Source: Malania oleifera
Taxonomy: Eukaryota > Streptophyta > Magnoliopsida > Santalales > Ximeniaceae
DNA length: 64,000 nt
Direction of reading: 5' to 3'
Assembly (NCBI RefSeq): GCF_029873635.1
Contig: NC_080426.1
Location: forward strand, 51,536,093 to 51,600,092
Every line of letters begins with the position of its first letter. Position 1 is the first letter of the stretch. Positions 34,988-46,050 of the stretch are shown piece by piece. The position numbers and the translations under genes are program-made. The notes below the pieces were generated by a model that saw only the letters and a list, made by a program, of their open reading frames with translations, was not told where the DNA came from and did no database searches.

Positions 34988-36113
34988 AGTATTGCTCAAT
35001 AGTAGAGGTATAAACTATCCATCAAAGACATTTTAGCCATTAATCAAATCATGGATAGTGTTCTGCAATGCTATGCACATATAAGCATAAAGGCATAGAC
35101 GATATAAGAATATGAGAGCATTCAAATATATAGATATGAACGATAATGCTCCCCTTGAGTTATGCACTAATCCATTTTATGCCTTTTTCATTTTTCAATT
35201 ACTTAGCCAAGGTATTTAGATTTTTCATGATTTAATCTTGGCTAAACATGCTTAGGCTTAAAGGACCAAAGATTCACATACAATACTTCTTTAGGGCCAT
35301 AAGCCAATGTATGCCTCTTTACTTATGAATTTCAAAATATATGATAGAGGCTCAAGTTCAAATGGGTTTTCTTTCTTAACATTCATGCATAGGTTTCTTA
35401 GTTATTGCATTTTCATATATGTTGAAACCTATGGCAATCATATTAGCCATTTAACTTCATTTAAGATATGAAGCTCTAAAAGATTTGACTTGAAAGTTAA
35501 GAGCTTTGTGTGAGAAGTAAATAATAAATACTTTTAAAGATTAAAATTTTATTTAAGTTCAGAAGAGTATTCAGAAGTGATCACATGAGGACAGTATTAA
35601 AATAGTTTTATGATAGTGCATCCAAACCATTTTGACAAAGAGCAACAAGGAGAATATGAATTTTTTATTATAGATCTTTGGACAATGGAATGTATCCTTT
35701 AGGTATAATTATGATATGAAGCAAGGATACGACTGGTGAGTAAAAGGGATGTCTTATTATGAGCACTCAATATATATATTAGTCATTTATGACCAATAGT
35801 GCTTCAAGCCTAAAGTGATGACTTGGTTTTGATTTAGGCTTTTCATATTCAAAAGTGAGTTTAGGGTATAGTGATATATGATATAAGATGGAACACTACC
35901 ACTCAATTTTGTGCAATGGACAACAGTGACTTAACTTAGCGTGTTATACTTAAGCATGAGTTAAGAATTTGAAATTAATTACCTGGAAAAGATGTCATGT
36001 CCATTTGGAAGTGAATGTAGATACTAGGTTTATATATTTTAACCCCGAACCACTCCCTAAGCCTACAGTCATCACAACCCCTAAACCTAGGAAATAAGGG
36101 AAGATTAAAATAT
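34988..36113 (-). other. Internal non-coding part of the nested element, middle
   Basis: AT-rich sequence between the solo LTR and the gag remnant. No open frame above about 60 codons and no pol similarity was seen. Confidence 0.55.
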
Positions 36114-36966
36114 TTATACAATTTCTATTGGAATCTGATCTTCCTTAGACCCTACAAGGTTTGCGTTCATAATTACCCACATCATTTCTTTTTCTAATCC
36201 TCTGACACTTTTAGATGAGAAAATAAATCGGTTGTGCCCTTTTCTTTTATAATGTATGCAGGTTTTGTAAATACATGAAAGTTTATGCTTACAAATCTTA
36301 TTTTTACTCGATGAGGCATAAAAATAGCTATTGGATTTACAAGATGAACCCTTCTTGAAAATGTTTTTGTTTTTAATTCTTAAAGGTTTATTATGATTAT
36401 TCTTTTCATTTTTAATTTCGAGTGAAGCTATAGAATAATCATCCATTTCTTCTTCTAAGCAAATAATTTTCAACATCTTCTTAATCTTTCTTTTTTCTAA
36501 GATAGCATAATAATCTTTTTTTTTTCTTAATTGCTTTGCCATGCTTTTGTTTTCATTTTTCAAAATGGATTTTGCTTAAATAACTTCGCTAGAAACTTAC
36601 TCATTTTCAATAAGTTTTATCTAGCTTTTCATACGAAGGCATGCTTTGATTTATCAATTCTGCACATGATTCATCATAAGATATGTCATAGTTATTATAT
36701 GAATCATTGCATGCAATTTCAACAATATTATCACAGGGAATATTAGATGATTCATCATATGACACAATATAGCATTCAGTATAAGAATCATCATACACAT
36801 CATCAATAGAATTATCATGGTATTCAACAGATGATTCAACACATGTAGCAACACAACATTCAACACATGAATCCTCAAACGAGTTAGAGTGAGAATCATA
36901 TACCTCATGGTCTGTTGATGCACTATCCCTATCACTTACCACTCCCTGATCATCTGAACATGACAT
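36114..36966 (-). pseudogene. gag remnant of the nested family G element
   Basis: Two minus-strand pieces make up this remnant. The upstream one (36966-36607) is rich in Asp, Ser, Cys and Tyr, with repeated SYDES/SYDESC phrases. The downstream one (36563-36114) starts with a Lys-rich, coiled-coil-like stretch (KNENKSMAKQLRKKKDYYAI), then SSSKNKICKHKLSCIYKTCIHYKRKGHNRF. This parallels the gag end at 18370-19079. The zinc knuckle is damaged: C-x2-Y-x4-H, with the second Cys replaced by Tyr. The Asp/Ser-rich repeat is unusual for gag. No N-terminal UBN2 domain was recognised between here and the primer site. Confidence 0.65.
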
Positions 36967-37348
36967 CTCTAGAGTGATGGTTTCCTTTTCTTGGGTCTCT
37001 CCATATCTCTTTTTCAGCTCAACCTAGATTTTCTCTCATTTGTACATGCCATAATCTCAAGCAAAATATTAGCGTCTAAAGCACAATATAGCATGTCCAT
37101 GGCATGTGAATTTGCATGCAACAAATTTATATTATTTTCTACTGGCATACAAATTCCCTTATCAATCACCTTCTAGACCCTCCAATTCATAGATTTTATA
37201 AATACTCTCATTCTAATTTTCTAGGTGGTGTAATCAACACCACAAAATAAAAGGTGACTGTCCCTCACCAAATGGGGATACACCAAATTGAGCCATTGGG
37301 ATCTTTTACAAAAGCTGTTGAGCCTAGTGCAACAAGGCTCTGATACCA
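36967..37348 (-). other. Leader and tRNA-Met primer-binding site of the nested element
   Basis: GCTCTGATACCA at 37337-37348 is the complement of the initiator tRNA-Met pairing site and lies two bases from the LTR edge at 37351. The rest is leader or lost gag sequence with no open frame of interest. Confidence 0.8.
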
Positions 37349-38472
37349 ATTGTTAGCTTTGGTGTATCCCCAAGAGGGGGTGAATTGGGTATTTAAGAAT
37401 TAATCCCCTAGGTTCAACTAATCTAGTAAGCAGTATTTCACAAACCTAGGGTCTTTTTATGCAATTTATAAACCCAATCATCCACAATAGTAAAATATAA
37501 ACATTCATGTGCTGAAATTTAACATACAGAAATTAAAAGCACACATGAGAAATGTTATTGGGGTTTGGCCAACTATACCTACGTCCCAACCTTGGCTACA
37601 CCAGCACAAGGATTCCACTAATGGCTCACTTCACAAGTGGAGCGGCACCGGTTACAACCAGGTCAATTCAAGGGGCTGACCTCAACCAACACGCCTTACC
37701 ATGATGGCGCACTTAGCTTTCTTAATTGGGTCTAAGCCAGTCCGGGACTATTCAACAGGGTTAGTCTCCCTCTTTAGGTCTATGCCTTGAATACAACAAA
37801 TGTGTAATACTATTTTGCGTACACGAAAATATGCTTCTTACACTAAGAAAATTATGTACCACAATATGTGCAAGTAATAATCAATCCACACCAAACATGT
37901 AAGAACTGTAAGCTCAGTGGTGTATATGTGCAATCTACACTCAATTTATTGATTATACTCAATCAAGCACAAGAGTGTTCAACTAAGCTAATCTTTGAAA
38001 AAAAAGTATATGAAATCTCAATATCAGATTAGTGTTTCAAAGATGCTAGAAATATTATTCAAACGAACTCAAAAATATTTTCTCAAATTGTTTCAAGTAC
38101 ATGAGTTGTTTGAAAACAAGCTTATAAAATATTTTGCACACAAAAATAATTACTTAAGAAATCTTGCAATGACAATGCAAAGATCCTCAAGTTAAAGAGT
38201 TTTCCCAGCACAAGATTTATCAAGTTAAATCCGTGGGAAGAACCTTAGCCAAACTCTTAACAAAAATCAAACAATAAAAATATCAATGAGAGTATAGGGT
38301 TATTGGGATAAAGCACTAATAATCTAAACACTCTCTCTAGGTTTGGATGTTCAAAGAAAATGAAGTAGAGGAGTATTTGGGATAGTATTTGGCAAAATAG
38401 GTTTTTTAAATATGAGAGGATTTTTCGTTAATGATCTTGCTAATCTCTGCCTAATTTTTGCAAATGAGCCCC

Positions 38473-38507
38473 TACATATAGAAGTTGGGCAAATTATGAC
38501 CGTTTAG
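38473..38507 (-). promoter_or_regulatory. TATA-like box plus MSA-like element
   Basis: Minus-strand CTAAACGGTCA (38497-38507) lies 16 bp upstream of TATATGTA (38473-38480). The arrangement equals that of the 3' LTR at 30087, with one TATA base changed. Confidence 0.5.
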
Positions 38508-38604
38508 GACATTTAGGGTATTATTAGGATTGTTTAAAAACATTTAAGTATAATTAACCCTGTTTAAAAATTTAACCACGGTAAAAATATTGGGGCAACC
38601 CAAG

Positions 38605-39000
38605 AGCACTGGTCAACCAAAAGAAGTTCGGTTGATCGAGTTGTGCATAGTTCGGTTGACCGAGTTGTGCATAGTTCGGTCGACTGGGTACAAATTAAAG
38701 GTTCTAGAGCGATTTTCCTATTTAACACGATTTGGTCGACCGGGAACCTTTTGAACTAACTGATTCGGTAGACCAGACCGTTGAGTTCTCACACATAGGA
38801 ACTCGGTCGACTAGGTGGTTTGCATGCAATTTTGGCACGGTCGACCAGATGGTCAAACTGTTGACTCCTAGATAGTTCAGTCGACCGGGTGATAATGAAC
38901 TAGGTAAGTTCGGTCGACCAGGCAGTGGTCAAACTGTTGACCCGGTCCCAATTCGGTCGACCAGGAGAATTTGTACTTTAGTAGTATGGTCGACCGAACA
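38605..39000 (-). repeat. U3 array of TTCGGTCGACCGGG-type motifs
   Basis: About twelve units, among them GGTCGACCGGG, GTTCGGTCGACCAGG, ATTCGGTCGACCAGG and GTATGGTCGACCGAAC. GTTCGGTTGAYCGAGTTGTGCATA is repeated in tandem at about 38625-38665. The GTCGACC core is better preserved here than in the partner LTR. Confidence 0.8.
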
Positions 39001-39056
39001 TGCAACTTAAGTGCATTTTGGTTCTATTTAATTATATAATCACCCTTTCCATTTGA

Positions 39057-39106
<50 letters not shown>

Positions 39107-39194
39107 TGTACCTGAGCAGTATGTGTAATGACCCGAAGAATAACGGTATTTAAATAATAAGGAGGAAAATGGAAACAAAAACAGAAAGAGGCAG

Positions 39195-39470
39195 TAGGCT
39201 TTGTTGATGAACGCCTCGCGTTCGTCGATGACGTTGCACTTTGGACAGAATAACCCAGAAGTTTTACACAAGATCTCATCAACGAACACAGGGAGTTCAT
39301 CGATGAGCTTATAAGTAGGCCTCGTTGATGAAGTCACACCTCGTCGACTAGAAAATACAGAGAGAGGTTTTGGGGGCAGTCTAAAATTTGTCGACAAAGA
39401 AGGAAGTTCGGCGACAAAATTCCTTAAAGACTCATCGACGAGATTACGTGTCTCATCGACAAATCTAGTG
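39195..39470 (+). repeat. U3 array of TCGTCGATGA / TCATCGACGAG motifs
   Basis: Around ten units such as TTCGTCGATGACG, CTCATCAACGAAC, CCTCGTTGATGAA, CCTCGTCGACTAG, TTTGTCGACAAAG and CTCATCGACGAGA at 15-40 bp spacing. The array ends just before the TATA box. Confidence 0.75.
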
Positions 39471-39516
39471 CTATAAATTGCCAAAACCCATAATTTTTTA
39501 ATAGAATTTTGGCGCT

Positions 39517-39520
<4 letters not shown>

Positions 39521-39567
<47 letters not shown>
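39521..39567 (+). repeat. (CT)n microsatellite downstream of the LTR TATA box
   Basis: A perfect CT run of about 23 units begins roughly 45 bp after TATAAAT, in the expected 5' untranslated part of the LTR transcript. Confidence 0.95.
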
Positions 39568-39568
<1 letters not shown>

Positions 39569-39925
39569 AAATGCCTCTCCCTCCTTCTCTCTTCGATCTT
39601 GGTCCCGTTTCTCACCAGATCAAAAATCTGAGGCCACCACGATACTTCTAGCAAAGTTTTTTGCAAGTCTACAGGAGCTGATCGTGGGAGAAGTTGGTTT
39701 GAAATTCATCCCAAATCCAGGGTAAGATATTTTATTCAGATTATGCCTTCCTCGTAGTTAAAAGAAATGTTGCAGGTAAGAAAATACTGATGTTTTGTTC
39801 TGGGGGATGTTGTTTTCAGGGTGTTGAGTGGAGAACCCTGCGAGTGTAAGGCTAGAGTTCAGTGAGAGGCTTTTCAGATTTAAGGTAAGGGAAATATGCT
39901 ATGCTTATGTTAATAGAAATTTTAG

Positions 39926-39960
<35 letters not shown>

Positions 39961-40435
39961 TTATTATGTTGTTTTTTAGAATATGTATTTTTAAAGTATG
40001 TGTGGCTTGAGTAGATAATATTTGATATAGAACTTTATACAGTTTTTCCAATATATAAAGTTATACAAAACATACAGATATAGCTAGATATTCACAGAGA
40101 TTATACAGACAAATATACGTACATATAGCTTTTATTCAAATAGTATATATATATGTATACGGATGTTTACTCAGATCAGTTTGTTATAGTTTATGTGGAT
40201 CAGTATATTACAGATATTTTTCCAAGATAGTATATTACAGTTTTACTCATATCAACATTTATAGCATTTACAGTATGCCATGTTTCCTATTACCATAACA
40301 TTCAGAGTATACAGACAGATATATAGAGATAGCATCAAGATGCTACAGGTACAACATACAGAGATTACAGTATTTACAATACAAAAAATAGAGTTATGGT
40401 AATTTTGGAAACATGATGAAAACAGTAAAAGAGTA

Positions 40436-40490
<55 letters not shown>

Positions 40491-41921
40491 TCAAATCCCT
40501 GAGGAATGATTACAGACAGATACAAATAAAGGATACAGAGCACGGTACCATTGCTATAAACAGATAGAGTGCAACCACATATCTCAGATAGTGTGTGGGT
40601 ATCGTCAAACTGTGCTTGGAGAGTATGCAGCTCCCCAATTCACTGGGTTGAAGGGACTAGTTTGACGAGGTAGCAGCCAATCCCACGTCTAGGAGAGTAT
40701 GCAGTTTGGTCGGGCTGAGGTAGTGTAGGGTATGTTGGCTTATCTGGAGGGCCGACCAGATTAAATCCCGCCTACAGGCCACACAACCTTATCATGAGGG
40801 GTCAAATCATGACATATAGAGTTTCTGGGATAAAACAAAGTTATGTATATGTATACAATTTTACAATATATGATAAGTATAGTATGATATTAGCAATATG
40901 AAAAGTAGAAAATACAGATGATACAGTTATATTTTAAAATATGAAAATGAAAGACATGCTTTACAGATTTACTATTTTATTAAAGTTCAGTTGTTATTTT
41001 AACAGTTTGCAACTTAGTCACCACACACTAGTAATAGCATATTTCCACTTACTGAGCATCGTATCACCCTATTATTTTACCATTTTTCAAGTGAGCCAGC
41101 TAGGCGAGCTGATCAGGCTTGCAGATAGAGTGACTTCTTGATAGCCCTGGTTTTAGGGTGAGTTTGTGACTGAGTTTTGTATTTTTAGGATAGGTGATAC
41201 TGGAGGGAGCTGTTTTATATGACTATGGTCTGAATGTATTGAATTATGGTATTGTATAGTATGTATGGATGTATGGTTTATGTTTCTGCTACGTAGGTAT
41301 GAACATTGTATACAGGATTACCCCAGTACCTGCTAAGACCCGAGTTTCATAGCAGAGGGTATCAGAACAATTAATATATATATATATATATATATATGAA
41401 GAAAGGAAAAAAAATGATATAAATTTTGAGCTCGTTACAGTTGGTCGACCAAACATGCAACTTAAGTGCATTTCGGTTCCTATTTTATTATATAATCACC
41501 ATTTCCATTTGACCATATATATATGCATGTATGAGTGTCTTAGGATCATTCTAGGTCTTTTTGAGGACACCGAAAAAAGACGACATCAGTCGACTGAAGG
41601 GTGCTCCCTAAGGTCCTTCTAAGGTTATGATTTTGTGTAGGGACCCAGAGTCGTTCTAAGGTCTTTGAGCTTTGTAGTTCTACATGCATGATATGCACCA
41701 ATTATTATAGACCATTACTACTTAAATATTACATACCCAAATTAAAATTAATATAAATTACAACAATGAATATTCAACTAGGGTCTTCATTTTCCTCTGG
41801 GTCTCCGAGTGCCATCAAATGATATTGTCAAGAAAAATCTGCACATCAACTCGGCAGACATTAAATACCAGAGTATATATCATAATTAAAACAAGGTTTG
41901 ACCCATAGGGTCATTAGACCT

Positions 41922-42358
41922 CGTGGTGGTGTCTGATCGTCGATTCAGCTTAGTTTTAGAGTAGAAATTAAAGAGAAAGAGAGAGAGAGAGTGTGTGGGG
42001 GGGGGTGAGGAGAGAGAGAGAGAGAGAGTGTGTGTGGTGAAGCACCTCTGTCAGATTTCAATCTCAGATTGTAAAATTTGGTAAGGGTGCTTACTAAAGA
42101 AGATTCCTAATGCTTTAATAACCATATATACATATAACTAATATTATATTAATATTATATATATATATACACACACACACACACAATACTTATCGTTACA
42201 TATTTATACATATATATATATATATGACCCTCATACTATTTAATTTAATTAATTCAATTTAATAATGTTTAATTAATTAATTAATAATTAGTATTAAATT
42301 AATTTAATTAATTTTTTTTAATTACTCTCACACAGATATTATTTTTGGGGTCGTTACA
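41922..42358 (-). repeat. 3' LTR of the gypsy element, inner part
   Basis: CTCGTGGTGGTGTCTGATYGTCGATTC at its left matches 49571-49596 in the 5' LTR. A GA/GT-rich run (41965-42030) and the terminal GGGTCGTTACA also correspond. The preceding GACCT at 41917-41921 is the duplicated target of the nested element. Confidence 0.9.
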
Positions 42359-42373
42359 TTATTCTCCCCTCAT
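42359..42373 (-). other. Polypurine tract of the gypsy element
   Basis: TTATTCTCCCCTCAT is the reverse of ATGAGGGGAGAATAA, directly preceding the 3' LTR on the minus strand. Upstream is AATTTCAAGGACGAAATTT, a phrase common just before the polypurine tract in plant chromoviruses. Confidence 0.85.
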
Positions 42374-42630
42374 AAAAATTTCGTCCTTGAAATTTGTTAT
42401 CTATTGCTTATACTATCATTTGAGGAAAAATCATTGAAATTTTATTAATTATCCTCACTTATGGTAGAGGAATACCGTGGTTACTATAGGATCCTAGGAG
42501 ATTACAATCAATCATATAAATAAAAGTTCTCCCAAAACCATTCATAACCTAAAGCCAAAATACATTTCTATCATCAACTATCCTACACTGTACAAGATAA
42601 AAGCCAAAATCATTACCTACCTTTACTTGT

Positions 42631-44000
42631 CTAGCTCTGAGTCCCACTGAACAAGTGTAGATATCTCTGATGCATCTTTTCCTCTAATTCCCATGAAACC
42701 TCCCCAATTGCATGGTTGTGCCAAAGTAGTTTTACCAATAGGATCCTCTTTGCGCGTAATTCCTGTTCCTTTTGATCCAAAATCTGAACTGACACTTCCT
42801 CGTAAGATAGGGTATCTCCGAGCTCCAGTAATTCATAATTGATCACGTGTGAAGGATCTAGGATGTATTTCTTCAACATAGCTATGTGGAATACCTCATG
42901 GATTCTGGCCAATGTAGGAGGTAACGCTAACATGTAGGCAATTGGACAAACTTTTCCCAAGATCTCAAATGGCCCAATATACCTAGGGCTTAGCTTACCC
43001 TTTTTCGCAAATCTCATAATCCCTTTCATCAGTGCCACTCTCAAGAACACGTGATCCCCTACTTCAAATTTCAACTCTCGCTGACGAGTATCTACATAAC
43101 TTTTCTATCGACTCCGAGCTGCTCTAATTCTGTCTCTAATAAGTCTGACTTTATCATAAGACTGTTGTACCAACTCTGGCCCCAAAACCTGTCTTTCACC
43201 AGTTTCATCCTAGTACAATGGAGATCGGCACCTCTGACCATACAATGCTTCATATGGTGCAATCCCAATGCTAGCCTGGTAGCTATTATTATAAGCAAAT
43301 TCGACTAGTGGCATGTACCAGATCCAACTACCACCAAAATCCAATACACAGGCCTTCAACATATCCTCCAGTATCTGTATGGTCCTCTATGGCTGTCCGT
43401 CGGTTTAAGGGTAAAATGTTGTACTAAATCTCAGTCAGAGACGATAGACACAAGCACTCCATGCAATCTCATTATCTCTTGTATATACAGCTCCACTAAC
43501 CCACTCATGGAGTAGATAACTTTGATGGGAAGAAAGTGGGTAGTCTTCGTCAACCGATCTACGACTACCCAGATGGCATCTTGTCCATGAAGTGCCGGAG
43601 GCAATCCTGTGAAAAAATCCATAGAGATGTGATCCCACTTCCATTTGGGAATATGAAGTGGTTGCAATGATCCCGTCGGTCTCTGATGCTTAACTTTCAC
43701 CTACTGGCATGTTAAACACTACTCTACATATTTAGTGACCTCTTTGTTCATATTACCCCACCAAAAGGATTCTTGGAGATTCCTGTACATTTTAGTGCTT
43801 CTAGGGTGCACTGTATAAAGGGATCAATGCGCTTCCTCTAGGATAATCTTTGTAATTTCAGAATCTGCAGGCACACAAAGTCTGGTACGGAATCTCAAAG
43901 CTCCATAATTTGAGATATTAAACTTTGCTCCTTGATCATCCTGCACTTTATCCATAATCTTTAATAATTTTGCATATTTCATCTAGGCGACTTTAATTCT
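42631..44000 (-). pseudogene. gypsy pol: integrase and chromodomain-like tail
   Basis: The zinc region (H...H...CLTC, about 43700-43860 on the minus strand) has stops. The core starts at [13 protein letters not shown] with the first catalytic Asp, within 43700-43431, and VSIVSD near 43436 gives the second. The third acidic residue lies where a TAG now stands (43387-43389), so the catalytic Glu codon is lost. The C-terminal part is open at 43074-42631: FEVGDHVFLRVALMKGIMRF and KLSPRYIGPFEIL are integrase tail motifs. LSYEEVSVQILDQKEQELR, then VKLLWHNHAIGEVSWELEEKM, form a chromodomain-like end, which in this lineage guides insertion to marked chromatin. Confidence 0.88.
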
Positions 44001-45756
44001 TTCTTGTAAGGTAGGCTGAAGTACCAGATTAACAATGAGTGCCTGGTGATTTCCCTCTACCAACTCCACACCAAACCTTTCCAAATACATCTAGATCGAA
44101 TGCTGAGTCACCACTGCTGATACTAATGAACCCACTGATTTTCGGCTCAAGGCATCAGCTACCACATTCGTTTTTCCTTGGTGGTAATTGATGGTGCAGT
44201 TATAATCTTTAATTAACTCCAATCACCTCCTCTACCTCATATTTAACTCTTTCTGTGTGAAGAAGTATTTCAAACTCTTGTGGTCTGTGAAGATCTCACA
44301 CCTACCCCATACAAATAATATCTCCAAGTATTTAAGGCATAAACCACCGCTGCTAACTCCACATCAAGGGTAAGGTAATTCTTTTCATATTCTTTAAGCT
44401 ATCACGATGCATAACCTATAACTTTCCCCTGCTGCATTAGCACACACCCGAGCCCTTTGTGTGACACATCACTGTAGATTACAAAACCCTCTTCTCCCAA
44501 AGGAATCATCAAAACTGGTGCAGTGATGAGTCACTGCTTTAACTCTTGAAAGCTCTGTTCACATTCATCTCTCCATTCAAACTTCATATTCTTTCTAGTT
44601 AATTTTGTTAACGGGCCTGACAATTTATAGAATCCTTCTACAAACCTGTGGTAGTAACCTATCAATCCCAAGAAACTTCTGACTTCCTGCACATTTTTCG
44701 GTCTTTCCCAGTCTATTACCGCCTCAATCTTGCTCGATCCATAGAAATTCCACCCCTTGATACTACGTGCCGCAGGAAGGTGACTTACTTCAACCAGAAT
44801 TCACACTTCTTAAATTTTGTATACAACCTTCTTTCTCTCAGTATCCGAAGAACTACCCTTAAATGTTCCTTGTGCTCCTCGGGGCTCTTTGAATACACCA
44901 GAATATCATCAATAAAAACTACAACAAACTGATCCAGGTACTGATGGAAGATCCTATTCATCAGGTGCATGAATACGGTAAGAGCATTCTTCAGTCCAAA
45001 TGACATAACTAGAAACTCATAATGGCCATAACGAGTTTGAAATGTTGTTTTTGAAACATCCTCTATCTTGACCTTTACCTAATGATATCTAGATTGTAGA
45101 TCAATTTTCAAGAAATTCTGTGTCCCCTGTAGTTGGTTAAACAAGTCATCAATGCGGAGAAGTGGGTATTTATTCTTAATTGTCACTTTGTTTATCTCTC
45201 TATAGTCGATGCACATTTTGATCAATCCATCTTTCTTTTTCACAAACAATACCGGTGCTCCCAAGGGTGACACACTGGGCCTAATAAATCCCTTGTCTAG
45301 CAAATCTTGCAACTGTTCTTTTAATTCCTTTAACTCTACTAGAGCCATTCTGTGTGGAACCTTAGAGAACGGCACCATCCCCGGAAGTAAATCAATTGCA
45401 AACTCAACTTCTCGATCAGGAGGCAATCTCGGCAAATCCTCTAGAAACACCTCAGGAAAATCCCTCACTATCGAGATATCCTCCAATTTTAATTCCCCTT
45501 CTAGTGCCTCATTCACATAGGCTAGATACCCCTGACATCCCTCTAGAAGCAATCTTCTCACCTGTATTGTTGATAACATCTGCGGTGAGGAGTGCATGCA
45601 CGTCCCCACATATCGGTACTCTTGCTCCCCTGGAAGTCTGAAGACTACCTCTTTCTTATGGCAGTCAATACTGGCATAATAGGCTGCTAACCAATCCATT
45701 TCCAGAATCATGTCAAACTCATGCATATCTAGGAACACCAGATTAGCAGCCAGCAT
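44001..45756 (-). pseudogene. gypsy pol: reverse transcriptase and RNase H
   Basis: One minus-strand frame covers the end of the protease region and RT from 45756 to 44785, with a TAG at 45079-45081. Motifs are [65 protein letters not shown] (first catalytic Asp), MSFGLKNA and FIDDIL (catalytic Asp pair at 44905-44910). LQSRYH stands where LRSGYH is usual. After TAA at 44785-44787 a frame change leads to VIDWERPKNV and YYHRFVEGF. RNase H follows with YSDVSHKGLGCVLMQQGKVIGYAS, then two stops and VELAAVVYAL. Confidence 0.9.
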
Positions 45757-46050
45757 CTTTCCCTAAATTCTGATCGAAAATCATCTAAGTACCCTCCTAC
45801 ACACTACTACGGTCCCTGTCGGTGTAGCCACAAATAGACGAACATCTAGTGGTTGAGTTTCTAACCCACACAATATAACGAACTCCCAACCCATAAAGGA
45901 ATATGTTGCCCCTAAATAAAAAAAAAACAGCAACTTTATATGACAAAATGTAAATAATACCTATCACCACGTCGTCTGCTACCTCTACATATCTAGGGGT
46001 CAAAGCATATACCCGCGTCGGGGCAATATTTTTCTACTTGTCACCTCGAG
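45757..46050 (-). pseudogene. gypsy aspartic protease remnant
   Basis: The frame at 46003-45797 contains VEVADDVVIG and KVAVFF, upstream of where the active site should be. The site normally reads D-S-G-A-T. Here the sequence around 45904-45918 gives GATYSF preceded by codons for Leu and Tyr in the matching frame, so the catalytic Asp appears lost. A run of ten T/A bases just upstream suggests slippage and a frame change. Confidence 0.65.

Larger units (their letters stand above)
39124..41439 (+). mobile_element. Solo LTR, gypsy-type, 2316 bp, TGTAATGACCCG...GCTCGTTACA
   Basis: GTATG precedes it (39119-39123) and GTTGG follows (41440-41444). The host sequence continues GTATGGTCGACC in the undamaged first copy, so the right duplication has probably lost one base. 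It carries a TATA box (TATAAAT near 39472), a (CT)n tract, several (TA)n runs (39929-39957, 40441-40487, 41371-41397) and the CCCGCCTACAGGCCACACAA module at 40766-40785. CACTTACTGAGCATCGTATCACC follows near 41047. No internal domain. Confidence 0.83.
29231..41916 (-). mobile_element. Family G copia-type element, gag only, nested in the gypsy LTR
   Basis: It is flanked by the 5-bp duplication GACCT (29226-29230 and 41917-41921). The 3' LTR (29231-31094), two polypurine motifs, a gag remnant, a tRNA-Met primer site and the 5' LTR (37351-41916, interrupted) follow in the expected minus-strand order. Without its own two inserts the internal region is only about 4 kb, and no protease, integrase, RT or RNase H similarity was seen. 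It therefore looks non-autonomous. The outer edges read TA (TATTAGCC, GGTCATTA) instead of TG/CA, explainable by single transitions. Confidence 0.87.
37351..41916 (-). repeat. 5' LTR of the nested family G element, split (37351-39123 and 41440-41916)
   Basis: The inner edge is TGTTAGCTTTGG. Own length is about 2.25 kb. A stretch of about 150 bp starting TTGTACTTTAGTAGTATG (38963) is tandemly duplicated, and the solo LTR at 39124 landed inside the second copy. The text GAACATGCAACTTAAGTGCATTT therefore appears at both 38995 and 41451. A (CA)n(TA)n run separates the copies at 39058-39106. Confidence 0.83.

Noticed and set aside
44648-45641. Plus-strand frames of 80-103 codons over the gypsy pol region
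   Set aside because: They are the antisense of RT and protease and have no independent support; so are the frames at 43051 and 46553.
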